Below, piece after piece: positions 53,911-62,489 of a stretch of 64,000 bases of DNA. The DNA comes from Rufibacter radiotolerans. GTDB taxonomy: Bacteria; Bacteroidota; Bacteroidia; Cytophagales; Hymenobacteraceae. Both the position numbers and the translations under genes were made by a program. Under the pieces are notes generated by a model. That model saw nothing but the letters and a program-made list of their open reading frames with translations. It searched no databases and had not been told where the DNA came from. The stretch is taken from the NCBI RefSeq assembly GCF_001078055.1, contig NZ_CP010777.1, forward strand, positions 518,408-582,407, written 5' to 3'. Numbering within the stretch: position 1 is the stretch's first letter; every line of letters starts with the position of its first letter.

Positions 53911-54585
53911 ATGGGACACATGATACTTGACCAGGAAACCATAGAACTAAGCCGACGCATCTGGGCTTACCACCAACTACACCATAACTTACACCCGGCA
54001 GATGCCATTCTGGTTCTGGGTAGCCATGACACCCGGGTAGCCGAGCGGGGTGCCGAACTTTGGCTGCAGGGTTACGCGCCGTGGCTGGTTTTCTCGGGTG
54101 GGTTTGGCCGCTTAACCGAGGGAAATTTTGCCGAGGCAGAGGCCGAAATCTTTGCTAAGATTGCCCAAGATAGGGGAGTACCTCTAACCCAGATTCTGAT
54201 TGAAAATCAGTCTTCCAATACCGGCGAGAACATTACCTATTCTTACCAATTGCTGCAGGAGAGAAACGTGCCGCTGCAAAGCCTGATTCTTGTTCAAAAG
54301 CCCTACATGGAGCGGCGTACTTACGCCACCTTTCTAAAGCAGTGGCCTGGCCCAGAGGTAGAGATTATGGTCACCTCTCCACAACTGAGTTTGGTAAACT
54401 ACTGCAATGAAGAGATACCCATGGAGCAGGTCATCCATATCATGCTGGGAGACCTGCAGCGCATAAAGCTCTACCCAGCCCTGGGCTTCCAGGCGTATCA
54501 GGAGATTCCGGCAGATGTGTGGGACGCCTTTGAGCAGTTGAAACAGAAAGGCTTCACCGACCATTTGTTGCCGGAAGAGGGGTAG
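53911..54585 (+). CDS. YdcF-family (DUF218) protein
   Basis: 224 residues from the ATG at 53911. The family motifs are clear: DAILVLGSHDTRVAERGAELW, WLVFSGGFG, and SSNTGENITYSYQLL. Many DUF218 proteins have a membrane helix and relate to envelope or vancomycin sensitivity (SanA); this one lacks a signal and should be cytosolic. YdcF of E. coli binds S-adenosylmethionine. Confidence 0.87.
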   Translation: MGHMILDQETIELSRRIWAYHQLHHNLHPADAILVLGSHDTRVAERGAELWLQGYAPWLVFSGGFGRLTEGNFAEAEAEIFAKIAQDRGVPLTQILIENQSSNTGENITYSYQLLQERNVPLQSLILVQKPYMERRTYATFLKQWPGPEVEIMVTSPQLSLVNYCNEEIPMEQVIHIMLGDLQRIKLYPALGFQAYQEIPADVWDAFEQLKQKGFTDHLLPEEG

Positions 54586-54587
54586 GT

Positions 54588-54622
54588 GTTTTAGGGCTGT
54601 TTTTAAGAAAACATGCTTAAAG
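54588..54622. repeat. Palindromic repeat family A, copy 22 (decayed)
   Basis: GTTTTAGGGCTGTTTTTAAG on the left, AAAACATGCTTAAAG on the right; right arm drifted. Confidence 0.65.
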
Positions 54623-54764
54623 GAGAGGGAATATGATTTTTAGTTACCTTAGGTGTTATGAAAGGAAGATGGTTGTTTTGTAAGTAAGGCTACTCCACAC
54701 ATAGGGCTAACAAGCAGAATAGGTTGGTTTATACTCTAGTTAGGCAATAGTAAAAGATAGGGAA

Positions 54765-55298
54765 ATGAAGTTATTCAATTTTAATATTTCATCTCAAAGA
54801 TCTAGTACTTGCTCTTGCGACAAATATCATCCCCTCGGATTATCGCGGGATGAAATAAGCAAAAGGATCAAAGAAAGTAATGGCATAAAAAAAGGACTAG
54901 AACTAAAATCAGAAACCTCTCAAGGTCAGCAGCTTTACCAATGTCCCTATTGTCAACAAATCTGGCAAAGTAACAGGGCATGGAATTGGGGTAATAAAGA
55001 ATACTTAATTAAAGTCCCTGCCATTGAAATAGAGGACTGGAAAGTTGAGCCCTATATGCAGCCTGACCAGATGTTGATTTATTCTGCATTGATGAGTGAG
55101 TATTTTGAAAAGAATATCCTTGCTGATTCAGAAAAGCTATGTAGCAAAGAAAGTTGCATAAAACCTGCTCTGACAACAAGCGTTCTTTGCAAAGACCACT
55201 TTATCCAGAACCTACAAGAGTTTAATCTCTTACCCAAAAGACCCAGTGGGCGTCCATTTGAACCTTATCATTTTGAAAATTCTGGCCTTAAAATGTAA
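54765..55298 (+). CDS. AT-rich orphan gene, zinc-ribbon-like hypothetical protein
   Basis: 177 residues. Cysteines come in pairs suited to metal binding: CSCDKYH near residue 17, CPYC near residue 60 and CSKESC near residue 126 with CKDH. No signal peptide or membrane helix. Base composition is visibly more AT-rich than in neighbouring genes, and the codon choice differs (many AAA, ATT, TTA), a sign of recent acquisition. I recognise no family. Confidence 0.65.
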   Translation: MKLFNFNISSQRSSTCSCDKYHPLGLSRDEISKRIKESNGIKKGLELKSETSQGQQLYQCPYCQQIWQSNRAWNWGNKEYLIKVPAIEIEDWKVEPYMQPDQMLIYSALMSEYFEKNILADSEKLCSKESCIKPALTTSVLCKDHFIQNLQEFNLLPKRPSGRPFEPYHFENSGLKM

Positions 55299-55405
55299 AT
55301 AATAATAAATACCATTGTCTAAAAACAGCTAACCTCAAACTTCGGCCGATGGCCGCCGGCGCCGTTTATCTAAGTCCGTTACCTTTTTCAAATTTATCCC
55401 TTAAA

Positions 55406-55442
55406 AGAAAATCCCCGCTGGTTAGACCAGCGGGGATTTTCT
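55406..55442. terminator. Bidirectional terminator
   Basis: AGAAAATCCCCGCTGG / CCAGCGGGGATTTTCT near-perfect palindrome between convergent genes. Confidence 0.9.
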
Positions 55443-55469
55443 GCTTTTAAATCAAGCAAAAAGCGAAGG

Positions 55470-55973
55470 CTAATACTTCCTACTGCCGCTCTTCTTGCCG
55501 TATTTCCAGACCACAATGGCCGCAATGGCCAGGGAGACGATGGCCGCTTTTTCGGCCAGGCCTTTGCGGTCATGCTTCATGTCTGACTTCATGCCCTTCT
55601 CTGCGAAGATATTAGGCACCTTGCCGCTTTTAAAGTCTTCAATAATGCCTTCCACCACGTTAATGCGGTCCGCTAAAATGAGAGGCAGCCAGTGCCTGTA
55701 TTGGTTCTCACTGTGCTTAAAGGCCATGCGCCGGATCATGCCGCTCAGTCCCGAGGGTGGGGTAGAGGTTCCGAAAACCGAAGACAGGTTTGGCCTTTCC
55801 GTGGAGTGAAGCACTTCTACCTCTGGCTGTTGTTGGGTAGGCCGTTCCCAGTCGCCGTACCCTTCGTGCGTGTCATTTGAGCGTTTGCGCATGGGGTAAG
55901 TGGGGTCGTTCTTGGGGTCTGCGTCAATGCCCCAGCCTTTTATATGTGAATAGTTACTTGCTAAATTTTCCAT
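55470..55973 (-). CDS. Conserved hypothetical protein, C-terminal membrane helix
   Basis: 167 residues: a polar N-terminal half rich in Pro, Asn and Arg, then a helical region, and a C-terminal membrane helix (AAIVSLAIAAIVVWKYG) with a basic end. Family not named. It starts 12 bases after the alcohol dehydrogenase stop, so the two form an operon. Confidence 0.75.
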   Translation of the reverse strand: MENLASNYSHIKGWGIDADPKNDPTYPMRKRSNDTHEGYGDWERPTQQQPEVEVLHSTERPNLSSVFGTSTPPSGLSGMIRRMAFKHSENQYRHWLPLILADRINVVEGIIEDFKSGKVPNIFAEKGMKSDMKHDRKGLAEKAAIVSLAIAAIVVWKYGKKSGSRKY

Positions 55974-55985
55974 GGTGCTATTGGT

Positions 55986-57143
55986 TTACATTCTGGCAGA
56001 TGGTGGAATAAGGACAGTCTTGATACAGTTGTCCTGCTTTTCAGAGAACATACGGTAGGCATCAGAAACCTCTTCTAGCGGAATGCGGTGCGTGATCAAG
56101 CCCTTAGGGTTCAGAACCCCGTTCTGTACGTGCTCAATCAACCTTGGCAGAAGTCGCTTCACCGAGGCTTGGTTGGCTCTAATGGTAAGGCCTTTATTGA
56201 CCACGTTTCCAATTGGAACCAAGTTATCGGTAGGGCCATAAATACCTACTATGGACACAATGCCACCTTTCTTTACAGAGTTAATAGCCCAGTGAACCGC
56301 AGTAGCAGAACCCGCCTGCAGCAATAACTTTCTACCGGTAATGGTCTGCATGGTGTTACCAGAGGCTTCAGCCCCAACGGCGTCAATGCAGACATCGGCA
56401 CCCATCCAGTCAGTTTTCTTTTTCAGGAACTGTACCACGTCCCCGTCCATTTCTTTGAAGTTATAGGCCTCGCATTGGGAGTAGTTCATGGCGAACTCCA
56501 GGCGATAGTCTATCTCATCTACAATGATCACGCGGCCGGCGCCAAACAACCAGGAGCAACGCGCCGCCATAATGCCAATAGGACCTGCGCCAAACACCAC
56601 CACCGTGTCGCCAGGCTGGATACCCGCCATTTCAGCGGCTTGGTAACCGGTGGGTACCACGTCTGTTAATAGCACGGCATCATCTGGGTCCATCCCTTCG
56701 GGGATGATGGTTGGACCTACGTTGGCGTACGGTACGCGCGCGTATTCGGCCTGGCCGCCATTATAGCCACCAGCCGTGTGCGAGTATCCAAAAATACCTC
56801 CCACCGCTGTAGCCTCTGGGTTAGACTCATGGCAGTTGCCGTATAGTTCCTGCTTACAGAAAGCGCACTGGCCGCAGGCAATATTGAAAGGCACCAATAC
56901 ATGGTCGCCTACTTTTATCTTGGTTACCTCTGATCCTACTTCCTCCACCACGCCGGTGAACTCATGACCAAACGTCATGCCTACACGGGTATCTGGCACG
57001 GCCCCATTGTATAAGTGCAAATCTGATCCGCAAATACAAGACCGCGTTACCCGCACAATGGCATCCTGCGGATGCTCTATTTTTGGCATGGGTTTTTCAT
57101 CTATCCGGACCCTTAAAGGCCCGCGGTAATTCATGGCTAACAT
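55986..57143 (-). CDS. Zinc-dependent alcohol dehydrogenase
   Basis: 385 residues of the medium-chain dehydrogenase family. Catalytic zinc site Cys38 and GHE; structural zinc loop CGQCAFCKQELYGNC; Rossmann loop VVVFGAGPIGIMAA. The layout is that of glutathione-independent formaldehyde dehydrogenases and related short-loop enzymes often induced by stress. An alternative start at Met4 is equally plausible. First gene of an operon with the hypothetical protein. Confidence 0.9.
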   Translation of the reverse strand: MLAMNYRGPLRVRIDEKPMPKIEHPQDAIVRVTRSCICGSDLHLYNGAVPDTRVGMTFGHEFTGVVEEVGSEVTKIKVGDHVLVPFNIACGQCAFCKQELYGNCHESNPEATAVGGIFGYSHTAGGYNGGQAEYARVPYANVGPTIIPEGMDPDDAVLLTDVVPTGYQAAEMAGIQPGDTVVVFGAGPIGIMAARCSWLFGAGRVIIVDEIDYRLEFAMNYSQCEAYNFKEMDGDVVQFLKKKTDWMGADVCIDAVGAEASGNTMQTITGRKLLLQAGSATAVHWAINSVKKGGIVSIVGIYGPTDNLVPIGNVVNKGLTIRANQASVKRLLPRLIEHVQNGVLNPKGLITHRIPLEEVSDAYRMFSEKQDNCIKTVLIPPSARM

Positions 57144-57386
57144 ACGTGTTTCCTGTGGGGTTAAAGTGAGACATCATTTATGTGGCCCGAAGCCGGATAA
57201 AGTGGCGAACCCTGAGAGGCCAACCCCTTAAGACTTTCAGTACCGCTGCTAAAATGATACTTATGCCCCCACTTTAAGTTTCAGGATGGGCGGTAATCCC
57301 CCTGAATTACGTATTTACCCGTATGTTTTAAATGATTTATACCGTATTAATACGTAATAACAGATCTTGTTTGCTGTTTGGACGTG

Positions 57387-57426
57387 CTGTTTTAGGCCCG
57401 TTTTAAGGAAAATAGCCCTAAAACAG
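57387..57426. repeat. Palindromic repeat family A, copy 23
   Basis: CTGTTTTAGGCCCGTTTT / AAAATAGCCCTAAAACAG with limited mismatches. Confidence 0.85.
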
Positions 57427-57475
57427 ACAGTATAATTTTGCTTGACCAAGTTAAAAATCAAAGTCAGGTTTGCCT

Positions 57476-57503
57476 TTGAGAGAAGCAGTATCCTTTAGCT
57501 TTG
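57476..57503 (+). promoter_or_regulatory. Bacteroidota promoter TTG-N17-TAnnTTTG
   Basis: TTG at 57476-57478, 17 bases, then TAGCTTTG at 57496-57503. This is the textbook spacing for the Bacteroidota housekeeping sigma factor. A start near 57509 gives a leader of about 65 bases before the GNAT ATG. Confidence 0.7.
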
Positions 57504-57575
57504 CGTATTTTTGCGGGCCTAAAGACAATCGTCTTACTCAAAATTTTTACAGAACACCAGAGCCAAATTAACCTT

Positions 57576-58079
57576 ATGAGCATCACTATCAGAGCCATTA
57601 CAGAACAGGACAATGCCCCACTGGCCCACCTGATACGAAAGGTGTTCAGAGAATTCAAGATTGACCGCCCGGGTACGGTATACACAGACCCCACCACCGA
57701 TGCCCTCTACCAACTTTTCCAGACCCCGGGCAGTGCGTACTTGGTAGCCGAGAAAGATGGCGTGCTGGTAGGTGGCTGCGGCGTTTACCCTACTAATGGC
57801 CTCCCATCTGGCTGCGCCGAACTGGTGAAGTTCTATTTGTCTGCGGAAAGCCGGGGCCAGGGTATTGGCGCGCAATTGCTACAAAGGAGCCTTCAACTAG
57901 CCCGGGAACTAGGCTACCATCAACTCTACCTGGAATCTTTCCCTGAACTGGCCAAAGCGGTAAGCATGTACGAAAAGGCAGGCTTTACCCCTTTGCCCCA
58001 CGCCCTCGGCAACTCCGGCCACTTCGCGTGTAACATTTGGATGCTGAAAGACTTGCGGGAAGAAGAGGAGGCGAGTTAA
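57576..58079 (+). CDS. GNAT family N-acetyltransferase
   Basis: 167 residues from the ATG at 57576 (upstream frame extension is not conserved-looking). Motifs: ITIRAITEQDNAPLAHLI at the start, CAELVKFYLSAESRGQGIGAQLLQRSL for acetyl-CoA binding, MYEKAGF near the end. Small-molecule or amino acid acetyltransferase, substrate unknown. Confidence 0.88.
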   Translation: MSITIRAITEQDNAPLAHLIRKVFREFKIDRPGTVYTDPTTDALYQLFQTPGSAYLVAEKDGVLVGGCGVYPTNGLPSGCAELVKFYLSAESRGQGIGAQLLQRSLQLARELGYHQLYLESFPELAKAVSMYEKAGFTPLPHALGNSGHFACNIWMLKDLREEEEAS

Positions 58080-58296
58080 AAGAGAGGGGTTTTGGTATAG
58101 GTATCACCGGAGTTTGTCCTGATGTAACCGCAAGTAGAGACGGGTCGCGGTCTGTCCGCTGGGCTCTGGTAGTAGGACCGGCTCTCTTATGATTTACAGG
58201 TGGAGGGGCTATTATAGTTGTTGGTGAGAACACCAACAACGGCGGCCACAACGGCGGGAGTCCTGGGCACAAAGGCAGGAAGAACCAGATAACGCT

Positions 58297-58345
58297 CTTC
58301 CGGATTTGCAATCCGGAAGTTCCGAAAGGGGGATTTGTAATCCCC
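58297..58345. repeat. Family B palindrome pair
   Basis: CTTCCGGATTTGCAATCCGG followed after a short spacer by GGGGATTTGTAATCCCC. The whole 49-base block is the near-exact inverted copy of 547-596. Confidence 0.85.
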
Positions 58346-58380
58346 ATGAGCGACATCTTTGAATGAAGAGTACAGAAGAT

Positions 58381-58466
58381 GACACTTCTGAAAAGCCATA
58401 GATTGCTCTCCTGTGTAAACACCCCCTCACCCCCCTTAAGGGGGAGTCTGCGCTTAGTAGACGGTG
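58381..58466. repeat. Module D, left copy
   Basis: Contains GACACTTCTG, GCTCTCCTGTGTAAACACCC and GGGGGAGTCTGCGCTTAGT in this order; the same pieces occur on the opposite strand at 62340-62477. Confidence 0.65.
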
Positions 58467-58488
58467 CTGTGGTTATTAATTGGTATTG

Positions 58489-58525
58489 CGTTTTGAGCAC
58501 GCTTTCCGGAAAACGTGCTCAAAAC
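58489..58525. repeat. Palindromic repeat family A, copy 24
   Basis: CGTTTTGAGCACGCTTTCC / GGAAAACGTGCTCAAAAC, with a private GAGCACG / CGTGCTC core. Confidence 0.88.
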
Positions 58526-58570
58526 ATAGCATCGCAGCCTTTCACACATTTACCCTTTCCAGCCTTTCGG

Positions 58571-58690
58571 CTGAGCGCCTAGCACTCGACCCGGTGCCGC
58601 GGCAGCGGCAGGCCCTGCGGGGCCAGGCGAGAGGGTACAGCGCGAGGGCGGAAGGCGGGGCCCCGCGGCCGTGAGCGCTCGGAGGCAAGA
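58571..58690. repeat. GC-rich module C, left copy
   Basis: Very GC-rich; ends GGCCGTGAGCGCTCGGAGG. The right 60 bases match, inverted, the start of the module at 62013. The left end has TGAGCGCCTAG, an imperfect terminal inverted repeat with the right end. Confidence 0.7.
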
Positions 58691-58808
58691 AATGAAACAG
58701 TACAGCTTGTAGAGCTTTAGACAAACCGTCAATAAAGGGCGAAAGCAAATTCTTATCCCAATGCTCTCACTGCAAGACAAAAGCCAAAAAAAAGATTAAG
58801 CCACTGCG

Positions 58809-59588
58809 CTACTTCCCTAACCATTCCTTAAAAGCGGCAGCGCGTTCATTACTGATGATGATCTCCTTGTCAGTGGTGGGTTTCACGTACACTTTGAGGC
58901 GACCCTTGAGGTAGGGGTGAATCTCGTCTATGGAATGGATGTGGGCAATGAACTGGCGGTTGAGGCGGCTGAACTGTTCCGGGTCCAGAAGCTCCTGCAG
59001 GGTGTCCAGAGTGAAGTCGGTGATGAAGCGCTGGCCGGAAGTGGTAATGAGAAAGACAATCTTGTCCTCGGCGTAGAAGTAGGCAATCTCCTCGGTGGGG
59101 ATAGACCGGATCTTCTGCCCGCTCTTCACCAGAAAACGGTTCTTGTAGTGGTGCGTTTCCTCAGTGGTTCTGTTGCGGTTGAGCAGGGCCATGATCTGCT
59201 CCATGTCCAGGCCCGAAGTAGCGGGTTTAGTCTGGTACAGCGACTTGAATTTATCCATGGCAGCCGCCAGGTCTTCGTTGCTAATGGGCTTTAGCAGGTA
59301 GTCTATGCTGTTGACCTTGAACGCTTTCACCGCATACTCATCATAAGCCGTGGTGAAGATGATTGGGCATTTTACCTCTACCTTCTGAAAGATCTCAAAG
59401 CTGTTGCCGTCTGAGAGGTGAATGTCCAGGAAAGCCAGGTCTGGGGCGGGGTTGGTCTCAAACCATTTCACCGCGTTCCTGATGGAGTCTATAGTAGCCA
59501 GGATTCTGATACTGGGGTCATAGCGCAACAGTTGGGCTTCCAGTTTCTCAGAGGCCAGGTATTCGTCTTCAATCAGGAGGATGTTCAT
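58809..59588 (-). CDS. LytTR-family response regulator
   Basis: 259 residues: receiver domain (1-120) with Asp55 in LAFLDIHLSD, and a LytTR DNA-binding domain (about 155-258) containing FIAHIHSIDEIHPYLKGRLKV. Its start codon shares one base with the kinase stop (TGATG), so it is translationally coupled to the LytS-type kinase and almost certainly its partner. Confidence 0.95.
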   Translation of the reverse strand: MNILLIEDEYLASEKLEAQLLRYDPSIRILATIDSIRNAVKWFETNPAPDLAFLDIHLSDGNSFEIFQKVEVKCPIIFTTAYDEYAVKAFKVNSIDYLLKPISNEDLAAAMDKFKSLYQTKPATSGLDMEQIMALLNRNRTTEETHHYKNRFLVKSGQKIRSIPTEEIAYFYAEDKIVFLITTSGQRFITDFTLDTLQELLDPEQFSRLNRQFIAHIHSIDEIHPYLKGRLKVYVKPTTDKEIIISNERAAAFKEWLGK

Positions 59589-60649
59589 CAGGCGGCGTTG
59601 TTAAGGAGCGGTAATTTAGCAATGAAAGTTTTTTCGGTCACCTCCACGTCCACTTTTTTATCGGTGATGAACTTGTAGCGGTTGATGATGTTTTTGAGGC
59701 CTACCCCGGTTGACTCCTCGCGGCTCTCGCGCAGCTGCAGGTTGTTTTTGATGATAATGTAGTCGTCCTCAATAAACACATCTATGAACAAGGGCTCATC
59801 ACGGCTCACAATGTTGTGTTTAATAGCGTTTTCCATGAGCAGTTGCATGGTGAGCGGGGCCACCTGGTGGTTAAGCAGATGGTCGGGCACGTTCACATTC
59901 ACGCGCAGGTTCTCTCTAAACCGGATCTTGAGAAGGAACAGGTAGGAGTAAATAAAATCAAGCTCGGTGTGCAGGCTTACCAGTTCCTTGTCTTTGTGCT
60001 CCAGCACGTAGCGGTACACTTTAGAGAGCTGCTCCACAAACTTGGCCGCCATGTCCTGGTCTTTGTAGATAAGCGAAGAAAGCGCGTTGAGGCTGTTGAA
60101 CAGGAAGTGCGGGTTCACCTGCTGTTTCAGGGACTCAAACTGCACCTTAATGGTTTCTTTCTTGAGCTTTTCGGCCTGCATGAGGTAGCGGTGCCACTGG
60201 TTATAGAAGTAGATACCAGACCTGATAAAGTGCACGAACAACAGGATAATGCTGCCAAACACAAACACTTCCTTTATGTTCTGCACTGCCTCTACATCAG
60301 TGAGGTTGTAAAACGTGAGGCCCAGGATCAGGCGGGGCAGTACCTCAAACAGTACCATCACCAGCAGGATGTACATCTGCACGGCAATCCATTCATACAC
60401 AAATCTCCGTAGGCCATACTCACGCCAATCATACTTCTTGCTTAGGCGTTTGGCAATGCGGCGGGTGCCTTCCAGAATCACGTTCACCATGAGGGCCGTG
60501 TTCAGCATCCGGTAAATATCGCGGGCCTCAAAGGCCTGCAGGCCCGTGCGATGGATAAAGAAAAAGGTCCAGAAGATAAGCAAGGCAATACCCGTATTGG
60601 CCAGGTAGCGCACCAACTTCTTATGTTTAAAATGGAAGGGTCTCTTCAT
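59588..60649 (-). CDS. LytS-type sensor histidine kinase
   Basis: 353 residues from the ATG at 60649 (an earlier start adds 17 polar residues). Four N-terminal membrane helices, a helical linker, then the His_kinase domain LKQQVNPHFLFNSLNALSSL with the phospho-accepting His in NPHFLFNS, and an ATPase module with LLMENAIKHN and STGVGLKNIINRY. It phosphorylates the LytTR regulator encoded next. The signal sensed is unknown. Confidence 0.93.
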   Translation of the reverse strand: MKRPFHFKHKKLVRYLANTGIALLIFWTFFFIHRTGLQAFEARDIYRMLNTALMVNVILEGTRRIAKRLSKKYDWREYGLRRFVYEWIAVQMYILLVMVLFEVLPRLILGLTFYNLTDVEAVQNIKEVFVFGSIILLFVHFIRSGIYFYNQWHRYLMQAEKLKKETIKVQFESLKQQVNPHFLFNSLNALSSLIYKDQDMAAKFVEQLSKVYRYVLEHKDKELVSLHTELDFIYSYLFLLKIRFRENLRVNVNVPDHLLNHQVAPLTMQLLMENAIKHNIVSRDEPLFIDVFIEDDYIIIKNNLQLRESREESTGVGLKNIINRYKFITDKKVDVEVTEKTFIAKLPLLNNAA

Positions 60650-60752
60650 ATTTGTTTCAGGCCTTACCAAAGGCATATCTAAAATTTTGTGGCAATCCAT
60701 AAGATTTAAAACCGCAGACCAACGCGCAACTGGATTGATGTCTTATCTTCTA

Positions 60753-60787
60753 TTTTGAAGGCGTTTTTTGGAAATCAGCCTCAAAAC
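60753..60787. repeat. Palindromic repeat family A, copy 25 (decayed)
   Basis: TTTTGAAGGC / GCCTCAAAA arms with an off-centre GTTTTTTGGAAATCA middle. Confidence 0.55.
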
Positions 60788-60797
60788 AGCCATCGGT

Positions 60798-61427
60798 TTA
60801 AAATTTCCCAAACTTCACAATCAGGGAGAAGGAGGGAGCGCTCATATCTTTGTCTGTAGACACGGGCAGGTTCACGCCTTTGGCGAACCGGTAACTGAAC
60901 CCCAGGCCCAGGCGCATAAACCTGGCCAGGTTCAGCTCGGCCTGCAGGCCGGGCTCCAGAATGAAAAACGTATCTGTGTCGTATACCTCATAACTGTAAG
61001 AACCGGTATTGTTGCGGCCCATGGCGTTGTTGGTATAGGCCGCGCCTCCCATGCCAACCACCAAGGGGAAAGAAAAGTGCACTAACCGGTCGGGGTTAGG
61101 GATATATTCCAGGAGCACACCGCCGTAACCCGCCTGCAGAAAGGCGTTGTTGGACTGCTCAATCTCCCCTATGCCATTTCTGGACATCAGCCCGTACCCG
61201 GCCAGACCCAGCCCCACTTTCTGGTTCATCATCCAGGCGGCCTTTCCCCCCATCATAAGCCCAGACCTGTCTTGCCAATGCGTGAGTTGCAGCAAAGGGG
61301 CAAAGTAGTAACTATGGCTCACCTCGCCGGTCAAGAGGGTTTCCTGCTTGGGGGTTTCCGGCAGCTGCGCCCACCCAAAAGTCATACAAGCCAAGAAGAA
61401 CAAAATAGTACTGACTCCTTTTTTCAT
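60798..61427 (-). CDS. Putative outer-membrane beta-barrel protein
   Basis: 209 residues with a signal peptide (about 1-20, ILFFLACMTFGWAQ) and alternating strands with Gly and aromatics: GVLLEYIPNPDRLVHFSFPLV, SYSYEVYDTDTFFILEPGL, GLGFSYRFAKG. The C-terminus ends in Phe (KFGKF), as for many outer-membrane barrels. It probably forms an 8-strand barrel; no function known. It lies directly upstream of the LytS kinase on the same strand and could share its transcript. Confidence 0.75.
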   Translation of the reverse strand: MKKGVSTILFFLACMTFGWAQLPETPKQETLLTGEVSHSYYFAPLLQLTHWQDRSGLMMGGKAAWMMNQKVGLGLAGYGLMSRNGIGEIEQSNNAFLQAGYGGVLLEYIPNPDRLVHFSFPLVVGMGGAAYTNNAMGRNNTGSYSYEVYDTDTFFILEPGLQAELNLARFMRLGLGFSYRFAKGVNLPVSTDKDMSAPSFSLIVKFGKF

Positions 61428-61587
61428 AGATTTGCTGGTAGAAAATTCTGCAGGGACTTCTCTTTTGCGGCAAATAATTGTTTTATCTGTTGGTACACAA
61501 GTGAATACCGATAAAAGCGGATAATACCCTGCTGAAAATGTGTTTCCTTGTCTTGGGGTTTTCCAAGCCCTTTTTAAACTGAAATCT

Positions 61588-61914
61588 ATGAATTCTGCCT
61601 GGATTTATTTGCTACTTGCCGGCCTTTGTGAGATTGTCTGGGCCATTGGCCTTAAATACACCGATGGATTTTCCAAGCTCTGGCCCACCGTAGGGACTGT
61701 AATTGTCATGATCCTGAGCTTTATTCTCCTAGCCCAGGCCATGCGCACCCTTCCCGTGGGCACCGCCTACGCCTCCTGGACAGGCATTGGCGCCGTAGGC
61801 ACGGCTATTCTGGGCATGGTCCTCTTCAACGAACCCAAGGACCTGGTGCGGCTGGCTTGTATTGGGTTGATTATAGTAGGGGTGTTGGGGTTGAAGTTTC
61901 TGGCGAAGGAATAG
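61588..61914 (+). CDS. SMR-family exporter, guanidinium (Gdx/SugE) type
   Basis: 108 residues from the ATG at 61588, four membrane helices. The residues that distinguish guanidinium exporters are present at the expected spacing: Gly12, Glu15, Trp18 and Ser44, and [14 protein letters not shown]. The protein probably works as an antiparallel dimer exchanging guanidinium for protons. No guanidine riboswitch could be recognised in the 160-base leader. Confidence 0.85.
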   Translation: MNSAWIYLLLAGLCEIVWAIGLKYTDGFSKLWPTVGTVIVMILSFILLAQAMRTLPVGTAYASWTGIGAVGTAILGMVLFNEPKDLVRLACIGLIIVGVLGLKFLAKE

Positions 61915-62012
61915 AGGAGAAGGGTGTAGCTGCTTGGCTAATGTGCGTGTAGTTTGCTTTCGCTGGCGTGGTGGCTGCCTATGCCTTAGTCATTATGCTT
62001 CTAAGTTTCATT

Positions 62013-62136
62013 TGTTCCTCCGAGCGCTCACGGCCGCAGGGCCCCGTCTTTCCCCCTCGCACTGCCCTTGCGGCCTATGCTTGTTTATCGCTCTTAGCTA
62101 AAGCTTTTGCAGGGCCACAAGCGAGGCGCTCGGAGT
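62013..62136. repeat. GC-rich module C, right copy, with terminal inverted repeats
   Basis: Starts CTCCGAGCGCTCACGGCC and ends AGGCGCTCGGAG, so the ends form imperfect inverted repeats around about 110 bases; MITE-like. Its first 60 bases match the left copy inverted. Confidence 0.72.
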
Positions 62137-62176
62137 AAAGACTGGAATCGGGGGAATGGACACAAAGAGTCATTAG

Positions 62177-62276
62177 CTCTTCCGGATTTGCAATCCCCGG
62201 CGGTTGCGATTTTGTCCTTGGTTCCCGACGGATTGCAAATCCGCTTATCAGAAGTTCGGGATTACAAATCCCGAAC
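62177..62276. repeat. Family B cluster, right mosaic
   Basis: Units TTCCGGATTTGCAATCCCC, CGGATTGCAAATCCG (62229-62243) and GTTCGGGATTACAAATCCC (from 62254). Confidence 0.8.
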
Positions 62277-62291
62277 AGCATGGGTGGCTTT

Positions 62292-62327
62292 GTTTTAAGC
62301 CCATTTTTTGAAAAACAGGCTCAAAAC
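62292..62327. repeat. Palindromic repeat family A, copy 26
   Basis: GTTTTAAGCCCATTTTTTG / AAAAACAGGCTCAAAAC with several mismatches. Confidence 0.75.
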
Positions 62328-62339
62328 GCTGGAGCGCCC

Positions 62340-62477
62340 ACTAAACGCAGACTCTCCCCTTGAGGATTGCCCAAACGAGAGTTTGAGGCAGCGAGCGGAG
62401 CTCTGAAGAGGGGTGTTTACACCGGAGAGCACGCATTCAGTCCCCCTTTGAAGAAGTTAGGGGATGACACACTTCTG
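62340..62477. repeat. Module D, right copy
   Basis: Inverted relative to the left copy: ACTAAACGCAGACTCTCCCC first, GGGGTGTTTACACCGGAGAG in the middle, then GGGGATGACACACTTCTG. Confidence 0.65.
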
Positions 62478-62489
62478 TCAATCAACCCC

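Larger units (their letters stand above)
53840..55327. repeat. 14-bp direct repeats flanking ydcF-like and orphan genes
   Basis: ATTGTCTAAAAACA occurs at 53840-53853 and 55314-55327 in the same orientation, 1474 bases apart, bracketing an AT-rich stretch. The inner 10-mer TTGTCTAAAA also occurs at 1883 and 17178, so chance is possible. Confidence 0.35.
57144..57575. other. Divergent intergenic region
   Basis: About 430 bases with a family A copy (57387-57426) and the promoter of the GNAT gene (57476-57503). No gene; the alcohol dehydrogenase promoter is presumably in the left part. Confidence 0.65.
58080..58808. other. Repeat mosaic, left copy
   Basis: About 730 bases of repeat modules and no gene: a family B pair (58297-58345), module D (about 58381-58466), a family A copy (58489-58525) and a GC-rich module C (58571-58690). 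Modules C and D recur inverted in the mosaic at 61.9-62.5 kb. Confidence 0.8.

Noticed and set aside
58542-58780. Possible structured RNA in the GC-rich segment
   Set aside because: The partial inverted copy at 62 kb and the terminal repeats point to a mobile-type repeat rather than a single-copy RNA gene.
61428-61587. Guanidine riboswitch upstream of the SMR exporter
   Set aside because: No paired ACGR-loop hairpins or other known guanidine aptamer pattern could be recognised.
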